21,673 nucleotides of DNA from Saccoglossus kowalevskii (GCF_000003605.2 NW_003122901.1:1-21673), one strand, 5' to 3'; shown: positions 1 through 10,879, counted from the first letter of the stretch. The notes: generated by a model from the sequence alone, not told the origin. Translations and numbers: made by a program.

Positions 1-3
1 TTA

Positions 4-25
4 CTTGTAACTTGTACGTTACAAG
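4..25. repeat. Hairpin-forming variant units of the minisatellite
   Basis: A minority of units carry CTTGTAAC-TTGTAC-GTTACAAG, a perfect 8-bp inverted repeat around a 6-base loop that contains the unit core. Further copies are at 1531-1552, 1609-1630, 3018-3039, 4263-4284, 8645-8666, 8723-8744 and 17623-17644. Most other units have TTATAACTCG instead and lack the left arm. Confidence 0.7.
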
Positions 26-3000
26 CACGGCGTATTATCTTTATTTACTAGATACGTTACAAGCACGGCGTATTTATTTACTTATAGCTCGTACGTTACA
101 AGCACGACGTATTCACATTTATTTACTAGATACGTTACAAGTACAGCATATTTATTTACATATAACTCGTACGTTACAAGCATGGCGTATTAATATTTAT
201 TTTTATACTAGATTCGTTACAAGCATGGATGGCATGATTATTTACTTACAACTAATACGTTACAAGCTCGGCGTATTTTTTTTATTTACGCGCCGATCAC
301 CAACAAGTGTGTGTATTTACTTATAACTCGTACGTTACAAGCACGGCGCATTTATATTTATTTACTAGATACGTTACAAGCACGGAATATTTATATTTAT
401 TTACTAGATACGTTACAAGTATGGCGTATTTATTTACTTATAACTCGCTCGTTACAAGCACGGCGCATTTATATTTATTTACTAGATACGTTACAAGCAC
501 GGAATATTTATATTTATTTACTAGATACGTTACAAGTATGGCGTATTTATTTACTTATAACTCGCTCGTTACAAGCACGGCGCATTCATATTTATTTACT
601 AGATACGTTACAAGGACGGCGTATTTATTTACTCACAACTCGTACGTTACAAACACGGCGCATTTATATTTATTTACTAGATACGTTACAAGTATGGCGT
701 ATTTATTTACTTATAACTCGCTCGTTACAAGCACGGCGCATTTATATTTATTTACTAGATACGTTACAAGCACGGAATATTTATATTTATTTACTAGATA
801 CGTTACAAGTATGGCGTATTTATTTACTTATAACTCGCTCGTTACAAGCACGGCGCATTCATATTTATTTACTAGATACGTTACAAGGACGGCGTATTTA
901 TTTACTCACAACTCGTACGTTACAAACACGGCGCATTTATATTTATTTACTAGATACGTTACAAGGACGGCGTATTTATTTACTTATAACTCGCTCGTTA
1001 CAAGCACGGCGCATTTATATTTATATACTAGACACGTTACAAGCACGGCGTATTTATTTACTTATAACTCGTACGTTACAAGCACGGCGCATTTATATTT
1101 ATTTACTAGATACGTTACAAGCACGGCGAATTTATTTACTCACAACTCGTACGTTACAAGCACGGGGTATTTATATTTATTTACTACATTCGTTAGAAAT
1201 ACGGCATATTTATTTACTTATTTACTAGATACGTTACAAGCACGACGTATTTATATTTATTTACTAGATACGTTACAAGTACAGCATATTTATTTACTTA
1301 TAACTCGCTCGTTACAAGCACGGCGCATTTATATTTATTTACTAGATACGTTACAAGTATGGCATATTTATATACTTATAACTAGTACGTTACAAGCACG
1401 GAGTATTTATATTTATTTACTAGATACGTTACAAGTATGGCGTATATATTTACTTATAACTCGCTCGTTACAAGCACGGCGCATTTATATTTATTTACTA
1501 GATACGTTACAAGCACGGCGTATTTATTTACTTGTAACTTGTACGTTACAAGCACGGCGTATTTATCTTTATTTACTAGATACGTTACAAGCACGGCGTA
1601 TTTATTTACTTGTAACTTGTACGTTACAAGCACGGCGTGTTTATCTTTATTTACTAGATACGTTACAAGCACGGCGTATTTATTTACTTATAACTCGTAC
1701 GTTACAAGCACGGGGTATTTATATTTATTTACTACATTCGTTAGAAATACGGCATATTTATTTACTTATAACTCGTACGTTACAAGCACGACGTATTCAT
1801 ATTTATTTACTAGATACGTTACAAGTACAGCATATTTATTTACATATAACTCGTACGTTACAAGCATGGCGTATTAATATTTATTTTTATACTAGATTCG
1901 TTACAAGCATGGATGGCATGATTATTTACTTACAACTAATACGTTACAAGCTCGGCGTATTTTTTTTATTTACGCGCCGATCACCAACAAGTGTGTGTAT
2001 TTACTTATAACTCGTACGTTACAAGCACGGCGCATTTATATTTATTTACTAGATACGTTACAAGCACGGAATATTTATATTTATTTACTAGATACGTTAC
2101 AAGTATGGCGTATTTATTTACTTATAACTCGCTCGTTACAAGCACGGCGCATTTATATTTATTTACTAGATACGTTACAAGCACGGAATATTTATATTGA
2201 TTTACTAGATACGTTACAAGTATGGCGTATTTATTTACTTATAACTCGCTCGTTACAAGCACGGCGCATTTATATTTATTTACTAGATACGTTACAAGCA
2301 CGGAATATTTATATTTATTTACTAGATACGTTACAAGTATGGCGTATTTATTTACTTATAACTCGCTCGTTACAAGCACGGCGCATTCATATTTATTTAC
2401 TAGATACGTTACAAGGACGGCGTATTTATTTACTCACAACTCGTACGTTACAAACACGGCGCATTTATATTTATTTACTAGATACGTTACAAGGACGGCG
2501 TATTTATTTACTTATAACTCGCTCGTTACAAGCACGGCGCATTTATATTTATATACTAGACACGTTACAAGCACGGCGTATTTATTTACGTATAACTCGT
2601 ACGTTACAAGCACGGCGCATTTATATTTATTTACTAGATACGTTACAAGCACGGCGAATTTATTTACTCACAACTCGTACGTTACAAGCACGGGGTATTT
2701 ATATTTATTTACTACATTCGTTAGAAATACGGCATATTTATTTACTTATAACTCGTACGTTACAAGCACGACGTATTCTTATTTATTTACTAGGTACGTT
2801 ACAAGTACAGCATATTTATTCACATATAACTCGTACGTTACAAGCATGGCGTATTTATTTACTTATAACTCGTACGTTACAAGCACGGCGCATTTATATT
2901 TATTTACTAGATACGTTACAAGCACGGCGAATTTATTTACTCACAACTCGTACGTTACAAGCACGGGGTATTTATATTTATTTACTACATTCGTTAGAAA

Positions 3001-5778
3001 TACGGCATATTTATTTACTTGTAACTTGTACGTTACAAGCACGGCGTATTTATCTTTATTTACTAGATACGTTACAAGCACGGCGTATTTATTTACTTAT
3101 AGCTCGTACGTTACAAGCACGACGTATTCATATTTATTTACTAGATACGTTACAAGTACAGCATATTTATTTACATATAACTCGTACGTTACAAGCTCGG
3201 CGTATTTTTTTTATTTACGCGCCGATCACCAACAAGTGTGTGTATTTACTTATAACTCGTACGTTACAAGCACGGCGCATTTATATTTATTTACTAGATA
3301 CGTTACAAGCACGGAATATTTATATTTATTTACTAGATACGTTACAAGTATGGCGTATTTATTTACTTATAACTCGCTCGTTACAAGCACAGCGCATTTA
3401 TATTTATTTACTAGATACGTTACAAGCACGGAATATTTATATTTATTTACTAGATACGTTACAAGTATGGCGTATTTATTTACTTATAACTCGCTCGTTA
3501 CAAGCACGGCGCATTTATATTTTTTTACTAGATACGTTACAAGCACGGAATATTTATATTTATTTACTAGATACGTTACAAGTATGGCGTATTTATTTAC
3601 TTATAACTCGCTCGTTACAAGCACGGCGCATTCATATTTATTCACTAGATACGTTACAAGGACGGCGTATTTATTTACTCACAACTCGTACGTTACAAAC
3701 ACGGCGCATTTATATTTATTTACTAGATACGTTACAAGGACGGCGTATTTATTTACTTATAATTCGCTCGTTACAAGCACGGCGCAGTTATATTTATATA
3801 CTAGACACGTTACAAGCACGGCGTATTTATTTACTTATAACTCGTACGTTACAAGCACGGCGCATTTATATTTATTTACTAGATACGTTACAAGCACGGC
3901 GAATTTATTTACTCACAACTCGTACGTTACAAGCACGGGGTATTTATATTTATTTACTACCTTCGTTAGAAATACGGCATATTTATTTACTTATAACTCG
4001 TACGTTACAAGCACGACGTATTCTTATTTATTTACTAGGTACGTTACAAGTACAGCATATTTATTCACATATAACTCGTACGTTACAAGCATGGCGTATT
4101 TATTTACTTATAACTCGTACGTTACAAGCACGGCGCATTTATATTTATTTACTAGATACGTTACAAGCACGGCGAATTTATTTACTCACAACTCGTACGT
4201 TACAAGCACGGGGTATTTATATTTATTTACTACATTCGTTAGAAATACGGCATATTTATTTACTTGTAACTTGTACGTTACAAGCACGGCGTATTTATCT
4301 TTATTTACTAGATACGTTACAAGCACGGCGTATTTATTTACTTATAGCTCGTACGTTACAAGCACGACGTATTCACATTTATTTACTAGATACGTTACAA
4401 GTACAGCATATTTATTTACATATAACTCGTACGTTACAAGCATGGCGTATTAATATTTATTTTTATACTAGATTCGTTACAAGCATGGATGGCATGATTA
4501 TTTACTTACAACTAATACGTTACAAGCTCGGCGTATTTTTTTTATTTACGCGCCGATCACCAACAAGTGTGTGTATTTACTTATAACTCGTACGTTACAA
4601 GCACGGCGCATTTATATTTATTTACTAGATACGTTACAAGCACGGAATATTTATATTTATTTACTAGATACGTTACAAGTATGGCGTATTTATTTACTTA
4701 TAACTCGCTCGTTACAAGCACGGCGCATTTATATTTATTTACTAGATACGTTACAAGCACGGAATATTTATATTTATTTACTAGATACGTTACAAGTATG
4801 GCGTATTTATTTACTTATAACTCGCTCGTTACAAGCACGGCGCATTTATATTTATTTACTAGATACGTTACAAGCACGGAATATTTATATTTATTTACTA
4901 GATACGTTACAAGTATGGCGTATTTATTTACTTATAACTCGCTCGTTACAAGCACGGCGCATTCATATTTATTTACTAGATACGTTACAAGGACGGCGTA
5001 TTTATTTACTCACAACTCGTACGTTACAAACACGGCGCATTTATATTTATTTACTAGATACGTTACAAGGACGGCGTATTTATTTACTTATAACTCGCTC
5101 GTTACAAGCACGGCGCATTTATATTTATATACTAGACACGTTACAAGCACGGCGTATTTATTTACTTATAACTCGTACGTTACAAGCACGGCGCATTTAT
5201 ATTTATTTACTAGATACGTTACAAGCACGGCGAATTTATTTACTCACAACTCGTACGTTACAAGCACGGGGTATTTATATTTATTTACTACATTCGTTAG
5301 AAATACGGCATATTTATTTACTTATAACTCGTACGTTACAAGCACGACGTATTCTTATTTATTTACTAGGTACGTTACAAGTACAGCATATTTATTCACA
5401 TATAACTCGTACGTTACAAGCATGGCGTATTTATTTACTTATAACTCGTACGTTACAAGCACGGCGCATTTATATTTATTTACTAGATACGTTACAAGCA
5501 CGGCGAATTTATTTACTCACAACTCGTACGTTACAAGCACGGGGTATTTATATTTATTTACTACATTCGTTAGAAATACGGCATATTTATTTACTTATAA
5601 CTCGTACGTTACAAGCACGACGTATTCTTATTTATTTACTAGGTACGTTACAAGTACAGCATATTTATTCACATATAACTCGTACGTTACAAGCATGGCG
5701 TAGTAATATTTATTTTTATACTAGATTCGTTACAAGCCTGGATGGCATGATTATTTACTTACAACTAATACGTTACAA

Positions 5779-5824
5779 GCTCGGAGTATTTTTTTTTATT
5801 TACACACCGATCACCAACCAGTGA
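5779..5824. repeat. Block-terminal spacer of the minisatellite (11 copies)
   Basis: The last unit of each block departs from the 39-bp pattern: it reads CGTTACAAGCTCGG, then a run of T, then TTTAC and GATCACCAAC. Internal blocks carry the form with CGCCGATCACCAACAAGTG (about 273-314, 1953-1998, 3198-3244, 4530-4575, 9065-9114; CACGCC forms at about 17965-18013 and 18485-18530). The blocks touching a segment carry a distinct form, CACCGATCACCAACCAGTG (here and about 10238-10283, 14411-14456, 19343-19388). A preceding unit with CATGGATGGCATGATTATTT, or CCTGGATGG before a segment, is also conserved in nearly every block. Confidence 0.85.
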
Positions 5825-5863
5825 CTTATTGTTATTTTATAATACATATGTTCATTCTATTCT

Positions 5864-5996
5864 TCATTTACGTCGCAGAATAGATTCGTCACCAGAAGGT
5901 GCCTTTTGGGAATCGATATTATCTACGCATGTCCTACATCCGGGTGTTATCACGCAGTCGCCATATGCAATTGCAATTAAGAGACAAAACACTTGA
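5864..5996. other. Short region open on both strands near the segment edge
   Basis: On the minus strand, 5864-5991 could be a terminal exon: an acceptor CGTCTCAAG precedes a phase-1 frame of 41 codons with a hydrophobic run (FCLLIAIAYGDC) and further cysteines (VITPGCRTCVDN). On the plus strand, 5880-5996 is open for 38 codons behind an acceptor-like CGTCGCAG (PEGAFWESILSTHVLHPG). Segment C breaks the plus-strand acceptor (GCAG to GCGG at about 14508). Segment B has one A fewer at about 10447, which shifts both readings. I cannot tell which strand, if either, is coding. Confidence 0.25.
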
Positions 5997-6087
5997 GACG
6001 AAGAAAACACAATCACACAACCACGATTATATAATTTTAGTTGGAAATACATATATCTTTAATTTACATAAAAATTAATTCATCAAT

Positions 6088-6230
6088 TTAAAAACACATG
6101 AAATCTACTGTATAGTCAAAACTACAGTCGTCATATAAAGTCCAATGAACAAAAGTGAATTGCCGACCACAAACTACTCCAGTCAAATTTCTGGGTTTAC
6201 AGCCAAGTATCTGGTAACAAACACCAATTC
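6088..6230 (-). other. Candidate cysteine-rich terminal exon (exon 6), copy A
   Basis: The acceptor is a T-rich tract ending TTTTTAG at 6231-6232. Entered in phase 1 directly from exon 4 (junction codon G|GA, Gly), it is open for 46 further codons with five cysteines (segments GVCYQILGCKPRN, VVCGRQF, YDDCSFDY, DFMCF) and then TAA. The other two frames stop within 16 codons. If entered from exon 5 the junction makes T|GA, a stop. About 25 bases past the TAA lies AATTAAA, a poor match to a poly(A) signal. Confidence 0.45.
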
Positions 6231-6423
6231 CTAAAAATAAAAATAAAATTAAAACAAATTAAAAATTTTATAAAATAACAGATGTAGTAATTAGAATGAT
6301 TATTTATAAAAAATGTAATTACAGAAACCGTAATGTTTATTTACACGTGTCTTCTGTACAACGAGACATTTCAAATGATAACTGTGTAAGAATAATAAAA
6401 ATATAATAAATATGAGAACTTAC

Positions 6424-6498
6424 AGTTTTTTCTGAAAACATTTCGAATAGCCTTTCCCATACGTTTCCATACACTTTTCTTCATTGTTATTGTTGTTT
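6424..6498 (-). other. Candidate 75-nt cassette exon (exon 5), copy A
   Basis: Flanked on the minus strand by a pyrimidine-rich acceptor ending GAATGCAG and a donor CT|GTAAGT. Read in phase 1 from the exon 4 donor it is open and encodes a strongly basic, probably amphipathic helix, MKKSVWKRMGKAIRNVFRKN. Another frame is also open, so the sequence alone does not settle the reading. Inferred, not proven. Confidence 0.5.
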
Positions 6499-6570
6499 CT
6501 GCATTCAAAAGAGAAAGGCACATCTATAAAAATCTTGATTTGAACATCATTCATATGTTTCCTTTACTGA

Positions 6571-6586
6571 CCACTAGATGGCGCTG
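6571..6586 (+). promoter_or_regulatory. CTCF-like site, segment A
   Basis: CCACTAGATGGCGCTG matches the animal CTCF core CCASYAGRKGGCR at every position. It lies between exons 4 and 5 of the minus-strand gene, in a stretch with no other assigned role. Binding is inferred from the motif and its conservation in all four segments. Confidence 0.5.
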
Positions 6587-6648
6587 TACAACAATCTTAT
6601 TTCATCGACCTCTATCTTGGATTGATATTGGTTCCATGACAGAAAAAC

Positions 6649-7690
6649 TCAGTCCTCAAATGTCTCACCTGACCCCTGATTTGTGACGTCATTATGTCGA
6701 GTTTCATCTTCGTCATTGTCCAAAACGTCATCGATCAAATTGATTGCATCCATCAATTGAAACACGTCAAAGTTTTCAAACGATGTGACGTCCTACCGGC
6801 GAAACTCCTGTCACGTGATGTAAACTTGATGTTTTCTTTCTTTCCGAGTTTTGCAAGCTCTATCATGTCGCTAATCATATTCACATATGTACGTAACTCT
6901 TCAGCGTCTTGTGTCCTGAAGTGAAACGATTTCTGCAAAAAACGTAAAACACAACGAATGTTTACCACATTGCTTGACTTGGTATGTGTAGTTTTCACAG
7001 TAAATTGTACACGTGTCGTGGTTTCGTGTTGAATAAATAGTTTTACTTACTTTGAAACACTTAGCTCTGTGATTAGGAACCAGTGAGAAGACACACTTCC
7101 CGTTCTTCGTCGAGACGTTCAAATCATAATAGAACAAGTTGATATATTTATCAAGTTTTAATATTCTATATTTGCCCTGTCAAAATAAAAAAGTATGAAC
7201 GTAAATGTATGATAACATTTAATACGGAACAGTGTTATGCAACGACTGAATGTTTTCATACTGTGTTATCAGTGTTGCTGACATTGTACAGTAGACCGGA
7301 TGTTACGTAGCTAAGACGTCAATCCAAAGCCCCAAGTTAAGCGATAGTATGATGCATATATATAAATCTACTTACAATTTTCATTGTGACCAAAGTATAA
7401 GGCCATAGTAGTTTACACATTCTGGGTTGCCATGTTAACCCACTCTTTGTTTTGATATTGCCTACGTGTAAACAATCGCCATGCTATAAATAAAATAATA
7501 CAAGACATGATTTTAAATATATAAACTGCTCAGAATTATACTGTAATAATATTGTTATTAAAATACATTGGTGTAAAACAACGTAACACATGTTGTTTAA
7601 ACGTAACGCCGAATGATACGGGCACGTCAAGTTACTTACTGCGTATTTATCGGCAAGAAGACGCGACGGTGAACTCTGAACAGTATCCAT
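6649..7690 (-). pseudogene. PH-like gene, copy A (exon 4 frameshifted)
   Basis: Minus-strand split gene. Exon 1 is 7640-7690 (ATG, MDTVQSSPSRLLADKYA), exon 2 is 7376-7483, exon 3 is 7051-7176 and exon 4 is 6649-6932. Exons 1-3 each have a GTAAGT donor, and the acceptors are TTTATAG, TTGACAG and TTTGCAG. All joins are phase 0. Exons 1-3 are open and differ from the other copies by few residues; exon 3 starts GKYR where B-D have GKYG. In exon 4 one base is missing near 6792 (GACGTCCTACC where the others have GACGTCACTACC or GACGTCACTGCC). The frame then leaves the shared sequence after RSFAG and stops 13 codons later, removing the acidic tail. The truncated product would be about 154 residues and would keep the PH-like part. 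It could still be expressed, or the lesion could be an assembly error. Confidence 0.75.
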
Positions 7691-8395
7691 TCCGAGCGCG
7701 GATAATATTTTCTAATGCAGATTATTAAGATAATAACAAAGAATCAACTGTGATACGGTGATGTGGGGAGTTTAGCGCGAAATAAACACGTAACAGCTGA
7801 CGCAAAAGACAGTAAGTGTCGATGTGCAAAACGCAATGTCGCTCTTTCTGTTCAAGTGTTCTATTTCGTGGTTCCAAGTATAAACAATGACGCTCTGGTT
7901 TCACGCATTCTGATTGGCCGAAAGTTCACGCCGTCGCGTAGGGTATACCACTTGGCCTAGGAAGGGGTGGCGGGTTCCATAATGATGAACAACATGGCAT
8001 AACCAGCTGGTTATCGTGCTGGTAACGGTAGATGCGGCAATATTCTGTTGTAAATGACAGTAATTGTGTACCAATATTCGAACAATGAGCGGAATTGATA
8101 ACTTGTTTTGTATTCTCCTGTAAAAATACGAATATATAAAATGGAAGAAACTATATCTTTTTAACAACCATGATGTAGATGGATGTATCTGACACCGGGG
8201 TGTTTTCGAAACTTCTAATAAACTTGACCAAGCTTACAAATATGTTTGACGGAAGTGTCGGAAACCATTTTCCACTCCGTACATATTCAGGACGTATTGG
8301 CCGCGGACTTTCCGGCGTTGACGTTTCAAACACGGGTGTTTCGGCCCCGTTTTTTCAAATGTGTACGTTATTTTTCATACGAATGTAATAAGTTT
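7691..8395 (-). promoter_or_regulatory. Upstream region of gene copy A
   Basis: The 0.7 kb upstream of the minus-strand ATG is conserved in segments A-C but not beyond about 0.23 kb in D. On the minus strand it holds a CCAAT box (ATTGG on plus, 7913-7917). It also has a perfect 16-bp palindrome, ATAACCAGCTGGTTAT, at 7999-8014 with a central CAGCTG E-box. Two related short palindromes follow: ACACC-GG-GGTGT near 8192-8203 and AACAC-GG-GTGTT at 8329-8340. No convincing TATA box is seen near the ATG, and the transcription start is unknown. Short frames open on both strands at about 8151-8388 look non-coding. Confidence 0.45.
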
Positions 8396-10283
8396 CGGCG
8401 CATTTATATTTATTTAATAGATACCTTACAAGCACGGCGCATTTATATTTATTTACTAGATACGTTACAAGTATGGCGTACTTATTTACTTATAACTCTC
8501 TCGTTACAAACACGGCGCATTTATATTTATTTACTAGATACGTTACAAGGACGGCGTATTTATTTACTCACAACTCGTACGTTACAAGCACGGCGCATTT
8601 ATATTTATTTACTAGATACGTTACAAGCACGGCGTATTTATTTACTTGTAACTTGTACGTTACAAGCACGGCGTATTTATCTTTATTTACTAGATACGTT
8701 ACAAGCACGGCGTATTTATTTACTTGTAACTTGTACGTTACAAGCACGGCGTATTTATCTTTCTTTACTAGATACATTACAAGCACGGCGTATTTATTTA
8801 CTTATAGCTCGTACGTTACAAGCACGGGGTATTTATATTTATTTACTACATTCGTTAGAAATACGGCATATTTATTTACTTATAACTCGTACGTTACAAG
8901 CACGACGTATTCATATTTATTTACTAGATACGTTACAAGTACAGCATATTTATTTACATATAACTCGTACGTTACAAGCATGGCGTATTAATAGTTATTT
9001 TTATACTAGATTCGTTACAAGCATGGATGGCATGATTATTTACTTACAACTAATACGTTACAAGCTCGGCGTATTTTTTTTATTTACGCGCCGATCACCA
9101 ACAAGTGTGTGTATTTACTTATAACTCGTACGTTACAAGCACGGCGCATTTATATTTATTTACTAGATACGTTACAAGCACGGAATATTTATATTTATTT
9201 ACTAGATACGTTACAAGTATGGCGTATTTATTTACTTATAACTCGCTCGTTACAAGCACGGCGCATTTATATTTATTTACTAGATACGTTACAAGCACGG
9301 AATATTTATATTGATTTACTAGATACGTTACAAGTATGGCGTATTTATTTACTTATAACTCGCTCGTTACAAGCACGGCGCATTTATATTTATTTACTAG
9401 ATACGTTACAAGCACGGAATATTTATCTTTATTTACTAGATACGTTACAAGCACGGCGTATTTATTTACTTATAGCTCGTACATTACAAACACGGCGCAT
9501 TTATATTTATTTATTAGATACGTTACAAGGACGGCGTATTTATTTACTTATAACTCGCTCGTTACAAGCACGGCGCATTTATATTTATATACTAGACACG
9601 TTACAAGCACGGCGTATTTATTTACTTATAACTCGTACGTTACAAGCACGGCGCATTTATATTTATTTACTAGATACGTTACAAGCACGGCGAATTTATT
9701 TACTCACAACTCGTACGTTACAAGCACGGGGTATTTATATTTATTTACTACATTCGTTAGAAATACGGCATATTTATTTACTTATAACTCGTACGTTACA
9801 AGCACGACGTATTCTTATTTATTTACTAGGTACGTTACAAGTACAGCATATTTATTCACATATAACTCGTACGTTACAAGCATGGCGTATTTATTTACTT
9901 ATAACTCGTACGTTACAAGCACGGCGCATTTATATTTATTTACTAGATACGTTACAAGCACGGCGAATTTATTTACTCACAACTCGTACGTTACAAGCAC
10001 GGGGTATTTATATTTATTTACTACATTCGTTAGAAATACGGCATATTTATTTACTTATAACTCGTACGTTACAAGCACGACGTATTCTTATTTATTTACT
10101 AGGTACGTTACAAGTACAGCATATTTATTCACATATAACTCGTACGTTACAAGCATGGCGTAGTAATATTTATTTTTATACTAGATTCGTTACAAGCCTG
10201 GATGGCATGATTATTTACTTACAACTAATACGTTACAAGCTCGGAGTATTTTTTTTTATTTACACACCGATCACCAACCAGTG
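8396..10283. repeat. 39-bp minisatellite, array 2
   Basis: Same 39-bp family as array 1, lying between segments A and B. It starts abruptly after GTAATAAGTTT with a degenerate first unit (AATAGATACCTTACAAG). It holds two higher-order blocks, about 8396-9105 and 9105-10283, separated by the T-rich spacer. The second block closely matches the last blocks of array 1. No gene is seen. Confidence 0.96.
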
Positions 10284-10516
10284 ACTTATTGTTATTTTAT
10301 AATACATATGTTCATTCTATTCTTCATTTACGTCGCAGAATAGATTCGTCACCAGAAGGTGCCTTTTGGGAATCGATATTATCTACGCATGTCCTACATC
10401 CGGGTGTTATCACGCAGTCGCCATATGCAATTGCAATTAAGAGACAAACACTTGAGACGAAGAAAACACAATCACACAACCACGATTATATAATTTTAGT
10501 TGGAAATACATATATC

Positions 10517-10522
10517 TTTATT
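10517..10522 (-). terminator. Poly(A) signal AATAAA, copy B
   Basis: Plus-strand TTTATT downstream of the exon 6 stop. It is canonical only in this copy: A, C and D have one more A on the plus strand, giving AATTAAA. Functional assignment is inferred. Confidence 0.35.
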
Positions 10523-10540
10523 TACATAAAAATTAATTCC

Positions 10541-10686
10541 TCAATTTAAAACCATGAAATCTACTGTATAGTCAAAACTACAGTCGTCATATAAAGTCCA
10601 ATGAACAAAAGTGAATTGCCGATCACAAACTACTCCAGTCAAATTTCTGGGTTTACAGCCAAGTATCTGGTAACAAACACCAATTC
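10541..10686 (-). other. Candidate cysteine-rich terminal exon (exon 6), copy B
   Basis: Open in phase 1 for 47 codons plus the split glycine. It differs from the other copies by Gly to Asp in VVCDRQF, and a small deletion changes the end from DFMCF to DFMVLN, losing the fifth cysteine. A canonical AATAAA lies on the minus strand at 10517-10522, about 20 nt past the stop. The other copies have AATTAAA there. Confidence 0.45.
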
Positions 10687-10879
10687 CTAAAAATAAAAAT
10701 AAAATTAAAACAAATTACAAATTTTATAAAATAACAGATGTAGTAATTAGAATGATTATTTATAAAAAATGTAATTACAGAAACCGTAATGTTTATTTAC
10801 ACGTGTCTTCTGTACAACGAGACATTTCAAATGATAACTGTGTAAGAATAATAAAAATATAATAAATATGAGAACTTAC

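Larger units (their letters stand above)
1..5824. repeat. 39-bp minisatellite, array 1 (left end cut by the window)
   Basis: Continuous tandem array of a 39-bp unit with the core CGTTACAAG. Two subtypes alternate: one ends in TTTATATTTATTTACTAGA, the other in TTTATTTACTTATAACTCG. Dividing length by 39 gives about 150 units. Point variants mark sub-families (CACGGCG, CACGGAAT, TATGGCG, GGACGGCG, ACATTCGTTAGAAATACGG). The units are grouped into higher-order blocks ending near 310, 1995, 3240, 4570 and 5824, each closed by the same T-rich spacer. Long stretches of one block recur almost unchanged in the next, as expected from unequal exchange. The window opens in mid-block: bases 1-306 correspond to about 4259-4566. 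No gene is supported here, although two plus-strand frames stay open for kilobases. Confidence 0.97.
5825..8395. repeat. Gene-bearing segment A of the macro-repeat
   Basis: About 2.57 kb of non-minisatellite DNA repeated nearly identically as segments B and C, and in part as D. It starts at TTATTGTTATTTTATAATAC and ends at CGAATGTAATAAGTTT, where array 2 begins. It contains the whole minus-strand gene copy A plus about 0.7 kb upstream of its start codon. The repeat interval to segment B is about 4.46 kb. No terminal inverted repeats or flanking target duplication were seen, so I treat it as a tandem duplication unit and not as a transposon. Confidence 0.93.

Noticed and set aside
1454-1672. 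Minus-strand 72-codon frame of 13-residue repeats (also at 8568-8786)
   Set aside because: It is the reverse reading of the minisatellite hairpin-variant units, with no independent coding evidence.
307-5824. Very long plus-strand open frames (about 400-860 codons) as repetitive-protein genes
   Set aside because: They follow mechanically from a 39-bp period, two frames are open at once, starts and ends fall at unit variants, and no promoter, splice sites or non-repeat domain accompany them.
6304-6410. Extra 37-nt exon between exons 5 and 6 (minus strand, acceptor TTACACAG near 6387)
   Set aside because: The donor (CACGT|GTAAAT) is weak, and from phase 1 the frame stops after three codons. 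It can be read in phase 2, but that does not fit the exon 4 donor.
7763-7960. Plus-strand 65-codon frame conserved in segments A-C
   Set aside because: It overlaps the upstream region and CCAAT box of the minus-strand gene. Its conservation is no higher than that of neighbouring non-coding sequence, and segment D does not keep it.
8304-8314. NF-kappaB-like site CGGACTTTCC upstream of the gene
   Set aside because: One mismatch to the usual core, a single occurrence per segment, and no other support.
8179-8388. Plus-strand 69-codon frame (and the opposite 60-codon frame at 8151-8333) as a small gene
   Set aside because: Segment C has an extra T near 16981 that changes its end, both strands are open over the same bases, and it runs into the minisatellite.
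5825-8395. Segment as a transposable element
   Set aside because: No terminal inverted repeats, LTRs, target-site duplication, reverse transcriptase or transposase reading was found; the gene looks like a host intron-containing gene.
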